DNA of 64,000 nucleotides, taken from positions 30,229-94,228 of the forward strand of contig JAYUQP010000031.1 of NCBI GenBank assembly GCA_043757265.1, read 5' to 3'. The notes under the pieces were generated by a model, which saw only the letters and a program-made list of their open reading frames with translations, was not told the DNA's origin and did no database searches. A program made the position numbers and the translations under genes. This document shows positions 16,610 through 25,053 of this stretch, piece by piece (position 1 is the stretch's first letter; every line of letters begins with the position of its first letter). The stretch comes from JANPLN01 sp043757265. Its GTDB lineage: Bacteria > Bdellovibrionota > Bdellovibrionia > Bdellovibrionales > JAGQZY01.

Positions 16610-17860
16610 CTATAAATACTTTTTACCGATATCTCGGCGATATTGAATGCCCTGCCACCGGGCTTGTTCGCAAAGGTCGTAAGCTTTCTTAAGTGCTTCG
16701 CGATGACTGGATCCGAGCCCCACTGAATTGAGCACACGACCTCCATTGACCACCCAACCATTTTCGTTTTTTTGCGTTCCAGCATGCAAAAAGTAGCTGG
16801 ATGATGTTTGGGTATTTAAATCACCACTGATCACCGAGCCTTTAACCACAGTCTGTGGGTAGCCCTCGGCAGCCATGACAACACAGGCTGCATAAATATC
16901 TTTCCATTGCAGTTTTGGAATTTCGCCTTTTGCTACTGACAGAAAAACTTTTCCCCAGTCTCCATTTAATAACGGCATCAGGACCTGAGTTTCTGGATCA
17001 CCAAATCGAACGTTGTACTCGAGCACCGATGGGCCATCTGCCGTCATCATTAGACCGATAAAAATAACGCCACGATAAACCATCTTCTTTTCACGCAAAT
17101 GTCGTACGGTGGGTTCCACCACTCTTTGCAAAATAATATCGTGTTCTTCGGGCAAAATAGAAATGGGCGCTACGGTTCCCATACCTCCGGTGTTGGGCCC
17201 CGTCTCCCCTTCGCCGATTTTTTTATGGTCTTGGGCCATGGGCAACGAAACATAGGATTCGCCGTTTGTAAGAATAAAATAGCTGAGCTCGTAACCCTTT
17301 TGGAATTTTTCAAGGAGCGCTTTTTCGCCAGCAACTCCCAAAATCTTTTGCTCGAAAAGTTCCGCGGCCGCCTCGCGTAGGTTCTCTAAAGTCTGACAAA
17401 TATATACGCCTTTCCCGCCGGCTAAGCCATCGGCTTTGAGCACGTAGGGAGGAGTAAAACTTTCTGCGGCTTTCAAAGTCTCGGCCACTGTTTGCACCAC
17501 GACTGCGGGAGCCGTGGGAATGTTTCCTTCGACAAGAAACTGTTTGTTAAATATTTTACTTCCTTCAAGCCGAGCGGCGTCTTGGCTAGGACCAAATACC
17601 GCAATACCGGCAGCTCGCAAAGTATTAGACAAGCCATCTACTAGGGCTTGCTCTGGACCAATAACAACCAAATCAAATTGGAATTTTTGACAAAGTTCAA
17701 GGACGGCCGCAATGTTCCCGGTATCAACTTTATGGCAAATTGCTTCTGTCATTCCATCGCTTCCAGGAACGGCATGAACCTCGGTCACCGATGGTGAAAA
17801 ATAAAGCGCTCGCACCAGAGAGTGCTCACGTCCTCCTTGGCCTACGACTAAAACTCGCAT
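16610..17860 (-). CDS. purD: PurD, phosphoribosylamine-glycine ligase
   Basis: Second step of purine biosynthesis: joins glycine to phosphoribosylamine with ATP. The ATP-grasp protein of 416 residues starts MRVLVVGQGGREHSL. GPEQALVDGL, FGPSQDAARLEGSK, KADGLAGGKGV, NTGGMG and EYNVRFGDPE follow, all typical. The start at 17860 is chosen because AAGGAGA lies just upstream; a 16-residue longer frame would precede the conserved N-terminus. It is divergent from the acyl-CoA dehydrogenase gene. Confidence 0.96.
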   Translation of the reverse strand: MRVLVVGQGGREHSLVRALYFSPSVTEVHAVPGSDGMTEAICHKVDTGNIAAVLELCQKFQFDLVVIGPEQALVDGLSNTLRAAGIAVFGPSQDAARLEGSKIFNKQFLVEGNIPTAPAVVVQTVAETLKAAESFTPPYVLKADGLAGGKGVYICQTLENLREAAAELFEQKILGVAGEKALLEKFQKGYELSYFILTNGESYVSLPMAQDHKKIGEGETGPNTGGMGTVAPISILPEEHDIILQRVVEPTVRHLREKKMVYRGVIFIGLMMTADGPSVLEYNVRFGDPETQVLMPLLNGDWGKVFLSVAKGEIPKLQWKDIYAACVVMAAEGYPQTVVKGSVISGDLNTQTSSSYFLHAGTQKNENGWVVNGGRVLNSVGLGSSHREALKKAYDLCEQARWQGIQYRRDIGKKYL

Positions 17861-17919
17861 ATGATCTCCTTGATGGCCGGATATTACCAATGGGAAGCTG
17901 TTTGACAAGGAAATAAGAA

Positions 17920-19107
17920 ATGAAACCTTATGAAGCTTTAGATTTTTACAATATTTCAGTGCTCCTGACGGATGAAGAAAAGTCTATCCAACAAACCTTA
18001 CGAAACTATGTTTCGCAAAATATCATGCCCGAAATTGCCGATCATTATCTGAAACAAACTTTTCCTGTGCAAATCTTTAAAGAATTGGGAAATTTAGGCG
18101 CACTGGGAGCAAACTTAAAAGGTTATGGATGTCCCGGTCTTGGCGAAGTGGCTTATGGTTTGATCATGCAGGAACTCGAACGCGCCGACAGCGGAATTCG
18201 AAGTGCCATCAGTGTGCAGGGCGCACTTTGCATGTTTCCGATTTGGGCCTACGCGAGCGAGGAACTCAAAAATCAGTATTTGCCCGAGATGGCAAAAGGC
18301 AACGTGATTGGTTGCTTTGGTTTAACCGAACCAGATTTTGGTTCAAACCCCAGCGGCATGCAGACCCGCGCCACTCGCAAGGGTGATGATTATCTCATCA
18401 CGGGTAACAAAATGTGGATCACAAACGGCGGCTTGGCCGATATTGCAATTATTTGGGCAAAGCTCGTCGACGAAAACGATACAAAGGAGAACGACAAAAT
18501 CGGTGGCTTTGTAGTGCCTATCAAAACTTCTGGTTTTAAAGTTCGCAACATCGAAAAAAAATTCAGCCTCAATGCCTCTGTCACTTCCGAATTGATTCTT
18601 GATCAGTGTGTGGTTCCTGCAAAAAATAAGTTAAACGTATTAGGACTCAAGGGTCCGTTTAGCTGTTTGAATCATGCGCGCTACGGAATTTCGTGGGGCG
18701 CCATGGGAGCTGCCATGGCGTGTTTTGACGAAGCCAAACAGTACTCTCTTACGCGCATTCAGTTTGATAAACCCATCGCCTCGTTTCAGCTTGTGCAAAG
18801 TAAGCTCGCCCACATGCTTTCCGAAATCACCAAGGGTCAGCTGCTATCGTACCATTTGGGTCGCCTGAAAGAACAGGGCTTAGCTATTCCTCAGCAAATT
18901 TCATTAGCTAAGATGAACAATGTTTCGAAAGCTCTGGAAATCGCGCGCATGACTCGTGATATTTTAGGCGCTTCAGGTATAACGTTAGAATATCAGTGCG
19001 GTCGCCATTTAATGAATTTAGAGAGCGTTAACACCTACGAAGGCACTGAAGACATCCACCGCCTGATTCTGGGCGAATACATCACAGGAATTCCTGCGTA
19101 TAAATAA
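17920..19107 (+). CDS. Acyl-CoA dehydrogenase, glutaryl-CoA dehydrogenase-like
   Basis: A 395-residue FAD flavoenzyme. CFGLTEPDFGSNPSGMQTRA (about 131-150) and WITNGGLADI are the flavin/substrate segments. The catalytic base is Glu374 in TYEGTEDIHR. The segments GPFSCLNHARYGISWGA and LNASVTSELIL are close to glutaryl-CoA dehydrogenases, which act in lysine and tryptophan breakdown with decarboxylation to crotonyl-CoA. Substrate is inferred from this similarity. CAAGGAAATAAGAA before the ATG supplies a Shine-Dalgarno. Confidence 0.88.
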   Translation: MKPYEALDFYNISVLLTDEEKSIQQTLRNYVSQNIMPEIADHYLKQTFPVQIFKELGNLGALGANLKGYGCPGLGEVAYGLIMQELERADSGIRSAISVQGALCMFPIWAYASEELKNQYLPEMAKGNVIGCFGLTEPDFGSNPSGMQTRATRKGDDYLITGNKMWITNGGLADIAIIWAKLVDENDTKENDKIGGFVVPIKTSGFKVRNIEKKFSLNASVTSELILDQCVVPAKNKLNVLGLKGPFSCLNHARYGISWGAMGAAMACFDEAKQYSLTRIQFDKPIASFQLVQSKLAHMLSEITKGQLLSYHLGRLKEQGLAIPQQISLAKMNNVSKALEIARMTRDILGASGITLEYQCGRHLMNLESVNTYEGTEDIHRLILGEYITGIPAYK

Positions 19108-19112
19108 CTAGG

Positions 19113-20285
19113 TTAGTCTGCAAACACCACGCCTCGATCTAAGCTATTCGAGTTTTGCATTCGTGACGCGATACAAGCTGGATTTAGTTTCCAGATTTTA
19201 ATTTCGCTAAGCAAAGTGAAAGCTGCTAAAAGCGAATTTCCTTTGGCGCGATTCCCGTAGTTTTCGCACTCTTGTTGGAGGTGGTCGTAGTAATCTTGAA
19301 AGAGTGGTTGGTTATAGGTGTTTGATGCAAAAGTATTTTTCTCGATCACGTTGTCGTTAGAAGCGTGACGGAACTTAATAAGATGTCCACTTGCACTTTC
19401 AAAACGATTGCCACTAACAACATTGCTGGAAGAAGAGTCATAAAAATATAGATGATGGACTAATAATAGATCATGATTCGGATCAACGCTGAATTTAGAA
19501 CCTATGCAGTTCAATCCCATGGAGGTGTTCCACGGGCGATTTTCGATGTTTTCAAAGGTATTTTTACTTATCTCGTTCCCGAAAGATCGTCTAAATTTGA
19601 TTGCTGCAAATCCGGGGCACCAATACGAAGGGTTGTTCCCACCATTACCGATATTTTGGAATTGGTTTTGAACAATATGAATACCATGTATGGTTCTCCC
19701 ATTACGTCCATACAAAGATATGCCATTTTGGTAACCATTGATCACTAAATTTCGTATAACGATCGGCGCGAAGCCATTTCCCGCAATGCTAAAAAAATCA
19801 TTTCCACTTCTTTGAGTTGAAGAGTGGTTCATGGTGCTCCCCAAAAAAACAGGGCCGTTGCCATCGTTGTCTATGGCTCCTTCGAATATAATTTGCGCTC
19901 TTCGATCAACGGTTGTCCAAGCTACGGTTTGATTCGGATAACGTCCCGGAGCGATGAGCACCCGAATTTTCAGTTTACAGTCGGCATCGGACGGGCTCAG
20001 TTTTTGCGAGATCAAATTTTTTATGATGGTTTCTGCGGCCTGAAGAGTGAGAAGTGGTGATTCCAGGGAAAGCCCGGTGTTTGAGTCATCTCCGTCGGGA
20101 GACAAAAACAGCTTTACGGACTCAACAGATGAAAGCTGACACGAGCCTTCAATCACACTCAAATCACTCACCCCATCCTCAGACTGATGCTTGGCACAAT
20201 TCTGGAAAATAAATAAAAACAAAAGGAGTACACCAAAAACAAAAAAAACTTTTTTAAGTTGGCTATGAAGGCTGTTTTTCACCAT
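19113..20285 (-). CDS. Lipoprotein with parallel beta-helix domain
   Basis: A 390-residue protein with an N-terminal membrane segment (FFVFGVLLLFLFIF) ending in QNC, a plausible lipobox, so it is probably lipid-anchored. The region from about residue 150 to 340 has repeated short turns with Asn/Gly and Val/Ile ladders (NVVSGNRFESASGHLIKF, NVIEKNTFASN), as in right-handed beta-helix proteins that bind or cleave polysaccharides. No catalytic family is recognised. The first possible codon upstream is TTG; I prefer the ATG at 20285. It follows the 20379 gene on the same strand. Confidence 0.7.
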   Translation of the reverse strand: MVKNSLHSQLKKVFFVFGVLLLFLFIFQNCAKHQSEDGVSDLSVIEGSCQLSSVESVKLFLSPDGDDSNTGLSLESPLLTLQAAETIIKNLISQKLSPSDADCKLKIRVLIAPGRYPNQTVAWTTVDRRAQIIFEGAIDNDGNGPVFLGSTMNHSSTQRSGNDFFSIAGNGFAPIVIRNLVINGYQNGISLYGRNGRTIHGIHIVQNQFQNIGNGGNNPSYWCPGFAAIKFRRSFGNEISKNTFENIENRPWNTSMGLNCIGSKFSVDPNHDLLLVHHLYFYDSSSSNVVSGNRFESASGHLIKFRHASNDNVIEKNTFASNTYNQPLFQDYYDHLQQECENYGNRAKGNSLLAAFTLLSEIKIWKLNPACIASRMQNSNSLDRGVVFAD

Positions 20286-20329
20286 TCTAACTATCGGCAA
20301 AACGGACCCAGGCCTTGACCGTTGAGTTT

Positions 20330-20344
20330 GTTTTATTTTGAGAC
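20330..20344. promoter_or_regulatory. Partial activator-type dyad
   Basis: Read on the minus strand, TGTCT-CAAAATA-AAACA matches 9 of 10 positions of TGTCT-N7-AGACA. It lies about 50 bp upstream of the lipoprotein ATG at 20285, closer than an enhancer normally sits. A near-miss -24/-12 (TGGGTC then TTGC, one base short) lies between the two. Confidence 0.25.
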
Positions 20345-20378
20345 ATTGTCTGCTGCGGCCAAACTCAGATCGTTTCTG

Positions 20379-21206
20379 TCACTGAGCCCGTGTAGCTGAA
20401 GCACGCTGTGGAAGATAAACATCCCACTGGCCATCTAATTGATGGTAATTGGGCTCTGCTCCGTGAATCAGCTGAAAGCTGCTGTAAGTAGTCTCGATGG
20501 TTTGCGAACTGCCAACAACCGGAACGTTTAATGTGTTGGCGAGGTCCTGCGCCAAGGTGCATGTTCCGGCACGACACGAAAGTAAACTAATAGGTTCATT
20601 GTTGTGGTTCCGCTTTTTAATTTCTTGCGCCATAGCATCCGTCGTTACTATTCGGCTATTCACCACGAATGCACTCCCCGAGCCGTGCACAACAACATTA
20701 AACCAACCTTGCCGATAAGCAAAAAAAGGATTCTGAAAAATAAGACTCGGCGGAATGGAATGATCTTTTTGTGCAAGCCAAGAGTCATTTGCACCTCTCA
20801 CAAAATCCTCACTCAAAATTTCCACGCTTCTCGCGTGCGAAGGATTCCAACCATTAGCGAGAGCCCACGCTTCGGCATGTTGCAACGCCTGCACTCGGGT
20901 TTGTAACTGGTTTCGCAAAATGGGCAATTCGCTATCATTTGTATTTTCTTTTTTTCGATTAAAAAATTCCAGAATACGGTTGGTATCCAAACGAACAGCG
21001 TCGGGAAATCCACTCAAAGCTGCACGTAAAAAACTCCTAGAAACCTGATTAGAATGGAGCACGGGCGGCGGAGAAATAGGCAAAGCCAGATTCCAAATTT
21101 CGTCGTTTGAGACTTCTTTCTTGAATAAGTCCTGACATTGAAGTGCGGCTTGCGTTTCGGGCACCTCACCTACAACAAAAATAAGAGATAGACAAAGTTT
21201 TATCAT
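20379..21206 (-). CDS. Exported protein with caspase-like (clan CD) His-Cys motif
   Basis: A 275-residue protein with signal peptide MIKLCLSLIFVVGEVPETQA. The C-terminal half contains VVVHGSGS (His174) and, 37 residues on, ISLLSCRAG (Cys211) followed by an alternating strand and VPVVGSS. Hydrophobic-HG and hydrophobic-SC dyads at this spacing are the mark of clan CD cysteine peptidases such as the C80 toxin proteases and CHAT domains. Enzyme activity is not proven. It is divergent from a beta-lactamase-like gene, each with its own sigma54 promoter match. There is no Shine-Dalgarno at its start. Confidence 0.6.
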   Translation of the reverse strand: MIKLCLSLIFVVGEVPETQAALQCQDLFKKEVSNDEIWNLALPISPPPVLHSNQVSRSFLRAALSGFPDAVRLDTNRILEFFNRKKENTNDSELPILRNQLQTRVQALQHAEAWALANGWNPSHARSVEILSEDFVRGANDSWLAQKDHSIPPSLIFQNPFFAYRQGWFNVVVHGSGSAFVVNSRIVTTDAMAQEIKKRNHNNEPISLLSCRAGTCTLAQDLANTLNVPVVGSSQTIETTYSSFQLIHGAEPNYHQLDGQWDVYLPQRASATRAQ

Positions 21207-21218
21207 CGCCGAACCTGG

Positions 21219-21234
21219 AGCAAAAACTACGCCA
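21219..21234 (-). promoter_or_regulatory. Sigma54 promoter for the 20379-21206 gene
   Basis: On the minus strand, TGGCGT-AGTTT-TTGCT has exact GG-N10-GC spacing and a perfect -12 element. The predicted start at 21208 is 2 nt before the ATG at 21206. Confidence 0.6.
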
Positions 21235-21249
21235 TAGGTGAATGAAAGG

Positions 21250-21265
21250 TGGCACGACCCCTGCT
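21250..21265 (+). promoter_or_regulatory. Sigma54 promoter for the beta-lactamase-like gene
   Basis: TGGCAC-GACCC-CTGCT has a perfect -24 hexamer and one mismatch in the -12 half, with exact spacing. The predicted start is near 21276, inside the longest reading frame, so the ATG at 21242 would not be on the message. It supports a GTG start at 21296. A perfect TAAGTC-TACG-GACTTA dyad (21265-21280) overlaps the start site and could be an operator. Confidence 0.65.
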
Positions 21266-21295
21266 AAGTCTACGGACTTAACCCGGGACGTTTTT

Positions 21296-22420
21296 GTGCG
21301 TGTTTGCATTATTTTGCTTTTAAACCTATTTGTAGTTATGGCCCACGCATTTTCGGTCACCGAACTTGAGGCTTTAAGGCGCAAATACGGCGCACCTGGG
21401 CTTGCCGCCAGTGTGGTCAAACCTCAATCCATCGACGTTTGGGTGACGGGTCTTCGCAAGATCGGCTCCGACGTTAAAATTAGCGACACTGATAAATTTC
21501 ATTTAGGTTCGAACACCAAAGCCATGACCGCAACCCTACTAGCCCAACTCATCGAGGCCGGCACTCTTAGCTGGCAAAGCACTTTGCAAGAAATTTTTCC
21601 CGAGCTTTCAATGCGCGTTGAGTTTCTAAACGTTTCGGTAGAAATGCTCGCGGCTCACCGTTCGGGAATTACAGGTGACATGGGCGCCATCGAGTCAGGC
21701 GAATTGTGGAGTTGGATGTGGCAAAATAATAGTACGAAAACAAATTTCCAGCGCTTAGAAATCGCGCGACGCTTGCTGGTTTTTCCTGCACAGCATACAC
21801 CCGGCACCACGTTTCTTTACAGCAATTGGAATTACATTATCATCGGAGCCATTCTCGAAAAACTTTCCAATCAGTCGTGGGAAATTTTAATGCGGAAAAA
21901 ACTTTTCGAACCACTGGGAATGCCTTCATGTGGATTTGGTGCGGCAGGAAATACCGAAGCCACAACGCCAGATCAGCCATGGCCGCACACCTCTTTGAAT
22001 GGTGTCTTTACGCCTGTGTCCCCGACGAGCGCGTTAGACAACCCAAAAAGCCTGGGCCCCGCGGGAACCGTGCACTGCTCACTTCAAGATTGGGGCAAGT
22101 TTCTCCAGGCCCATCTGAACGGGTTTAATCGCAGAGACACTCCCATCCTTCGAGCCTCAAGCTACCAAAAACTGCATACGCCCTATCCCGGACAGGAATA
22201 CACTCCTGGCGCCTGGCTGAGTTTTGCTTTTAGAAACCGCATGGCTCTGCAACACACTGGCAGCAACACCATGAATTTTGCCAATGTTTGGCTTTTGCCT
22301 GCGGACAATGTAGGGGTTTTCGTTACAACGAATGCAGCAGGTTCGTCCATTTTTGAATTAACCGATTCGGTGATTGGCGAGCTGCTAAAATCGATCTTTA
22401 CTAATGGGTTTGAGGAGTGA
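21296..22420 (+). CDS. Exported serine hydrolase, beta-lactamase/class C-like
   Basis: A penicillin-binding-protein-like serine hydrolase of about 374 residues. The active-site SxxK is in LGSNTKAMTATL, the second motif is YSNWNY (YxN), and HTGSN near the C-terminus takes the place of KTG. Families with this layout include class C beta-lactamases, D-aminopeptidases and EstB-type esterases; substrate cannot be assigned. The start is set at GTG 21296 (VRVCIILLLNLFVVMAHA, a signal peptide), because a sigma54 promoter lies inside the longer frame that begins at ATG 21242. If that promoter is not used, the 392-residue form remains possible. Confidence 0.8.
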   Translation: MRVCIILLLNLFVVMAHAFSVTELEALRRKYGAPGLAASVVKPQSIDVWVTGLRKIGSDVKISDTDKFHLGSNTKAMTATLLAQLIEAGTLSWQSTLQEIFPELSMRVEFLNVSVEMLAAHRSGITGDMGAIESGELWSWMWQNNSTKTNFQRLEIARRLLVFPAQHTPGTTFLYSNWNYIIIGAILEKLSNQSWEILMRKKLFEPLGMPSCGFGAAGNTEATTPDQPWPHTSLNGVFTPVSPTSALDNPKSLGPAGTVHCSLQDWGKFLQAHLNGFNRRDTPILRASSYQKLHTPYPGQEYTPGAWLSFAFRNRMALQHTGSNTMNFANVWLLPADNVGVFVTTNAAGSSIFELTDSVIGELLKSIFTNGFEE

Positions 22421-22428
22421 AGCTATTT

Positions 22429-22443
22429 GTCTCAAACTGAGAC
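22429..22443. promoter_or_regulatory. Activator-type dyad (TGTCT-N7-AGACA like)
   Basis: GTCTCA-AAC-TGAGAC is a perfect 6+6 inverted repeat 9 bp after the stop of the serine hydrolase gene. Its centre is about 132 bp upstream of the predicted sigma54 start at 22568, the usual place for an enhancer-binding protein. Confidence 0.5.
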
Positions 22444-22541
22444 TGTCGCAAAATGGTCACCGAGGCGTAAAAAGTTTAGACAGCTCTTTTGCTCAGACCC
22501 CTCTATTTTCGTTGAAATCAAGGCATTTAGCCGCTGAGGGT

Positions 22542-22557
22542 TGGCACTCTGAATGCA
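22542..22557 (+). promoter_or_regulatory. Sigma54 promoter for the 22570 gene
   Basis: TGGCAC-TCTGA-ATGCA has a perfect -24 hexamer and one mismatch at the first base of TTGC, with exact GG-N10-GC spacing. The predicted start at 22568 is 2 nt before the ATG. Confidence 0.65.
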
Positions 22558-22569
22558 ATAGCTTGAGGT

Positions 22570-23697
22570 ATGGGGAATCGTCAAAGTCGCACCTTATTCT
22601 ATATCAGCTCGGCCATCGCAGTTGTATTACTGTTGGTCTTCTGGAACACACCTACGCTTTTGCAAAAACCAAGCAGCGGCTCGCCATTCGCTTCTATAGA
22701 TAACGATGTTGAAGGTTCACCCGAAGTGACTTTATCTTATCTTGCTGGACGCTCACGCTTTGGAGCTCGCCCTGTGGTTCGTGCGAAAAACAATAAAATT
22801 TCGGAAAATACCTATCAGCCTGCCGGCGGTTATGTGAATTCTTACACTCCAGCCACTGAGTACCAGCATCCCTTAGTGGCTTCGACAAAATTTATTAGTA
22901 AGAAAGATCAAAAGAAGAAGAAAAAGAACAGTAAAAAAAGCACGCTGAACGCTAAAAAAGACGAAAGCAAAAGCAAACGACGCTTTGGATTTGATGAAGA
23001 TGAAGATACTAGCCTCGACACGCTTTCTTCAAGAGCGACCACACAATTTATTCAGCAAAGGCCACAAACTGAAGTTTCAACCAAAGATAAAAATCAGGAA
23101 GAAGAAGAAAATATTAACAGCGTCACGTATTGGGAAAAGCCTATCTTTGTCGATGAGAATGTGGGAATGGTTTCGAAATTAATTGAGTCGTTTCAAGGGC
23201 GCAAAGTTTCGAATCACGTTTTTTATGATTTGGTTACCGAAATGCGCCAGGACGAGCGTATCGTTGTACGCGAATTTGGTCTTCTGGCTTTGACATCAAC
23301 TCCCAGCGTACAAAGCTTTTCTGAGCTATCAGCAATGAAACATACGGACCCTGACGCCGACTTGCGCACAGCTGCAAGCCGTGAAGTTGCAAACTACTAT
23401 TTAGAACAAAGATTATCCCATGTAGTAGCAGCCCTTAAAGTAACCACGGCAGATTCTAACCGCGCTACTTACGAAGCTCTTGTGGTTTTAAAAGATGCAA
23501 CGGTAAAATACTCTGGAAACGGAACTTTTGACGAAAATGCTTCCCCCGTTCGAACGGGCTCGCCGTCTATCGAACCGCGCTTTGAACAAGCCCTCTCAGC
23601 CATTGACCAATCGCGCCTTACCGAATCGACGGACGCTCGAATCAAGTCGCAGGCACAACAAACAACAACAGCCCTCACCGAATTTTTATCGATTTGA
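22570..23697 (+). CDS. Membrane-anchored protein with low-complexity linker and helical repeat domain
   Basis: A 375-residue protein. A single hydrophobic segment at about residues 9-27 (LFYISSAIAVVLLLVFW) anchors it, with the rest likely periplasmic. Residues 110-140 are a Lys-rich run (KKKKKNSKK..), followed by an acidic stretch and Gln/Glu-rich linker to about 185. The C-terminal 190 residues are helical with HEAT-like spacing (VVREFGLLALTSTP, DLRTAASREVANYY). No family recognised. It starts 2 nt after a predicted sigma54 start and lacks a normally spaced Shine-Dalgarno. The next gene begins 38 bp downstream and may be in the same transcript. Confidence 0.7.
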   Translation: MGNRQSRTLFYISSAIAVVLLLVFWNTPTLLQKPSSGSPFASIDNDVEGSPEVTLSYLAGRSRFGARPVVRAKNNKISENTYQPAGGYVNSYTPATEYQHPLVASTKFISKKDQKKKKKNSKKSTLNAKKDESKSKRRFGFDEDEDTSLDTLSSRATTQFIQQRPQTEVSTKDKNQEEEENINSVTYWEKPIFVDENVGMVSKLIESFQGRKVSNHVFYDLVTEMRQDERIVVREFGLLALTSTPSVQSFSELSAMKHTDPDADLRTAASREVANYYLEQRLSHVVAALKVTTADSNRATYEALVVLKDATVKYSGNGTFDENASPVRTGSPSIEPRFEQALSAIDQSRLTESTDARIKSQAQQTTTALTEFLSI

Positions 23698-23735
23698 TTT
23701 TCTGCAAACTCTAGACAACTTTCCACGACCCGCCT

Positions 23736-24464
23736 ATGATGTTCCACATGGCTTTATGGGCGTTGCACTTCTTTATATCTTTTTCCAATGCCGAATTTGA
23801 TTTGGCTGCAGGGCTAAACAAGGCGAACCGTATCGAAGTCCTCGAAGTGCTTGGTTTGGGCTCGAGCAGTAAAAATTTATCCACGCTACGACCCCTAGGC
23901 ACTGACAGCGGCTTGGAAGTGGGTATCGCATTTGAGTTTATCGATACAAATCCCATCAAAAATCTAATTGATGATGAACAAGCAAAAAGCGTTCTCCATT
24001 ATCCCAAAATAATTATCGGAAAGGGTATCTACGACCGAATGGATTTGTTTTTCCATTTTATTCCCTACACGGCCACGTTTGGACTTTCGGAATTTGGCAG
24101 CCAAATAAGACTTAATTTTTATCAGAACGATGCAAAGAATTTCTATGCCACCGCCATTTTGCATGCGAACAGTGCGAACTTTAACAACCAGCTGGTCAGC
24201 CGTAACGTCGGAGTGGACGCCATGCTTGGCTATCAGCGAAGTGCATTTTCTATTTTTACCACTCTCGGATGGGCTGGCGCTTACGGCAAGTTTGTTGGCG
24301 GAGCAAATGGAATCACCGACTCGTTAGTAGCTGAATCTGAAGATGCTCAAGCTTTTCACAGTGCAGTCGGAATGACTTATGAGTGGCCATTGTGGAATGC
24401 AACGATTTCTGTGGATCATTATGTGCAGCCTATTTATTCAGCAAAAATAAGTATGGCCTTTTAA
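23736..24464 (+). CDS. Outer-membrane beta-barrel-like protein, unknown
   Basis: A 242-residue protein with a short signal peptide (MALWALHFFISFSNA if the second Met group at 23748 is the true start). The chain has alternating beta-strand pattern with aromatic girdles (IIIGKGIYDRMDLFFHFIPY, YATAILHANSANF) and ends in Phe (YSAKISMAF), the signature recognised by the outer-membrane insertion machinery. No Shine-Dalgarno is visible at 23736 or 23748. It probably lies in one transcript with the 22570 gene. Confidence 0.7.
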   Translation: MMFHMALWALHFFISFSNAEFDLAAGLNKANRIEVLEVLGLGSSSKNLSTLRPLGTDSGLEVGIAFEFIDTNPIKNLIDDEQAKSVLHYPKIIIGKGIYDRMDLFFHFIPYTATFGLSEFGSQIRLNFYQNDAKNFYATAILHANSANFNNQLVSRNVGVDAMLGYQRSAFSIFTTLGWAGAYGKFVGGANGITDSLVAESEDAQAFHSAVGMTYEWPLWNATISVDHYVQPIYSAKISMAF

Positions 24465-24571
24465 GAAATTACCATAGAGTCAGGGATTGTATGGGATCGA
24501 ATAAATACTATCGACAAAGCAAAAAAAGACATTAATAATATCTTTTGAACCAAACAACACTAAGGAGATAT

Positions 24572-25030
24572 ATGAAACATCTTGTAATCGGTTTATTTTT
24601 TGCTCTATTTTCACTAAGCGCATCTGCAGGCTACAAAGCTGCTGGTTGCGGTCTAGGCGCTCTCGTTTTTAAAAATAACAATGAGTGGTGGGCTCAAACT
24701 TTTGCAGCTACGACAAACGGAACTGGAGTGCAAACTTTCGGAATCACTACAGGTACATCTGAGTGCGATGCCAACGCGCTTTTTGGACAAATGGAAAAAG
24801 CAAAAGTATTCATCGAAGCTAACAAAAACGAAATTTCAAACGACGTTGCTCGTGGACAAGGCGAAACTATCAACGCTCTTGCTGGCATCTATAACTGCCA
24901 AGCAACTGAGTCGTTTGCTGCTGCTCTTCAAAGCCAGTATGCAGAAATTTTCTCTGAAAATGAGTCTTCTGATAAATTAGCTCTTAAAATGCAAGCTGTT
25001 GCTCTAAACAGTTGCCAAGCTAACATTTAA
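24572..25030 (+). CDS. DUF3015 family exported protein
   Basis: A 152-residue protein with signal peptide MKHLVIGLFFALFSLSASA. The mature start GYKAAGCGLGALVF, then FAATTNGTGVQTFGITTGTSEC, is the DUF3015 pattern. Function of the family is unknown; members are periplasmic or surface proteins. The start at 24572 is fixed by AAGGAGAT 4 nt upstream. It is followed 23 bp later by the DUF4105 gene, an association that I recall from other proteobacteria, so the two probably work together. Confidence 0.85.
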   Translation: MKHLVIGLFFALFSLSASAGYKAAGCGLGALVFKNNNEWWAQTFAATTNGTGVQTFGITTGTSECDANALFGQMEKAKVFIEANKNEISNDVARGQGETINALAGIYNCQATESFAAALQSQYAEIFSENESSDKLALKMQAVALNSCQANI

Positions 25031-25053
25031 TAAGTTAACCACAGAGGTAGGCC

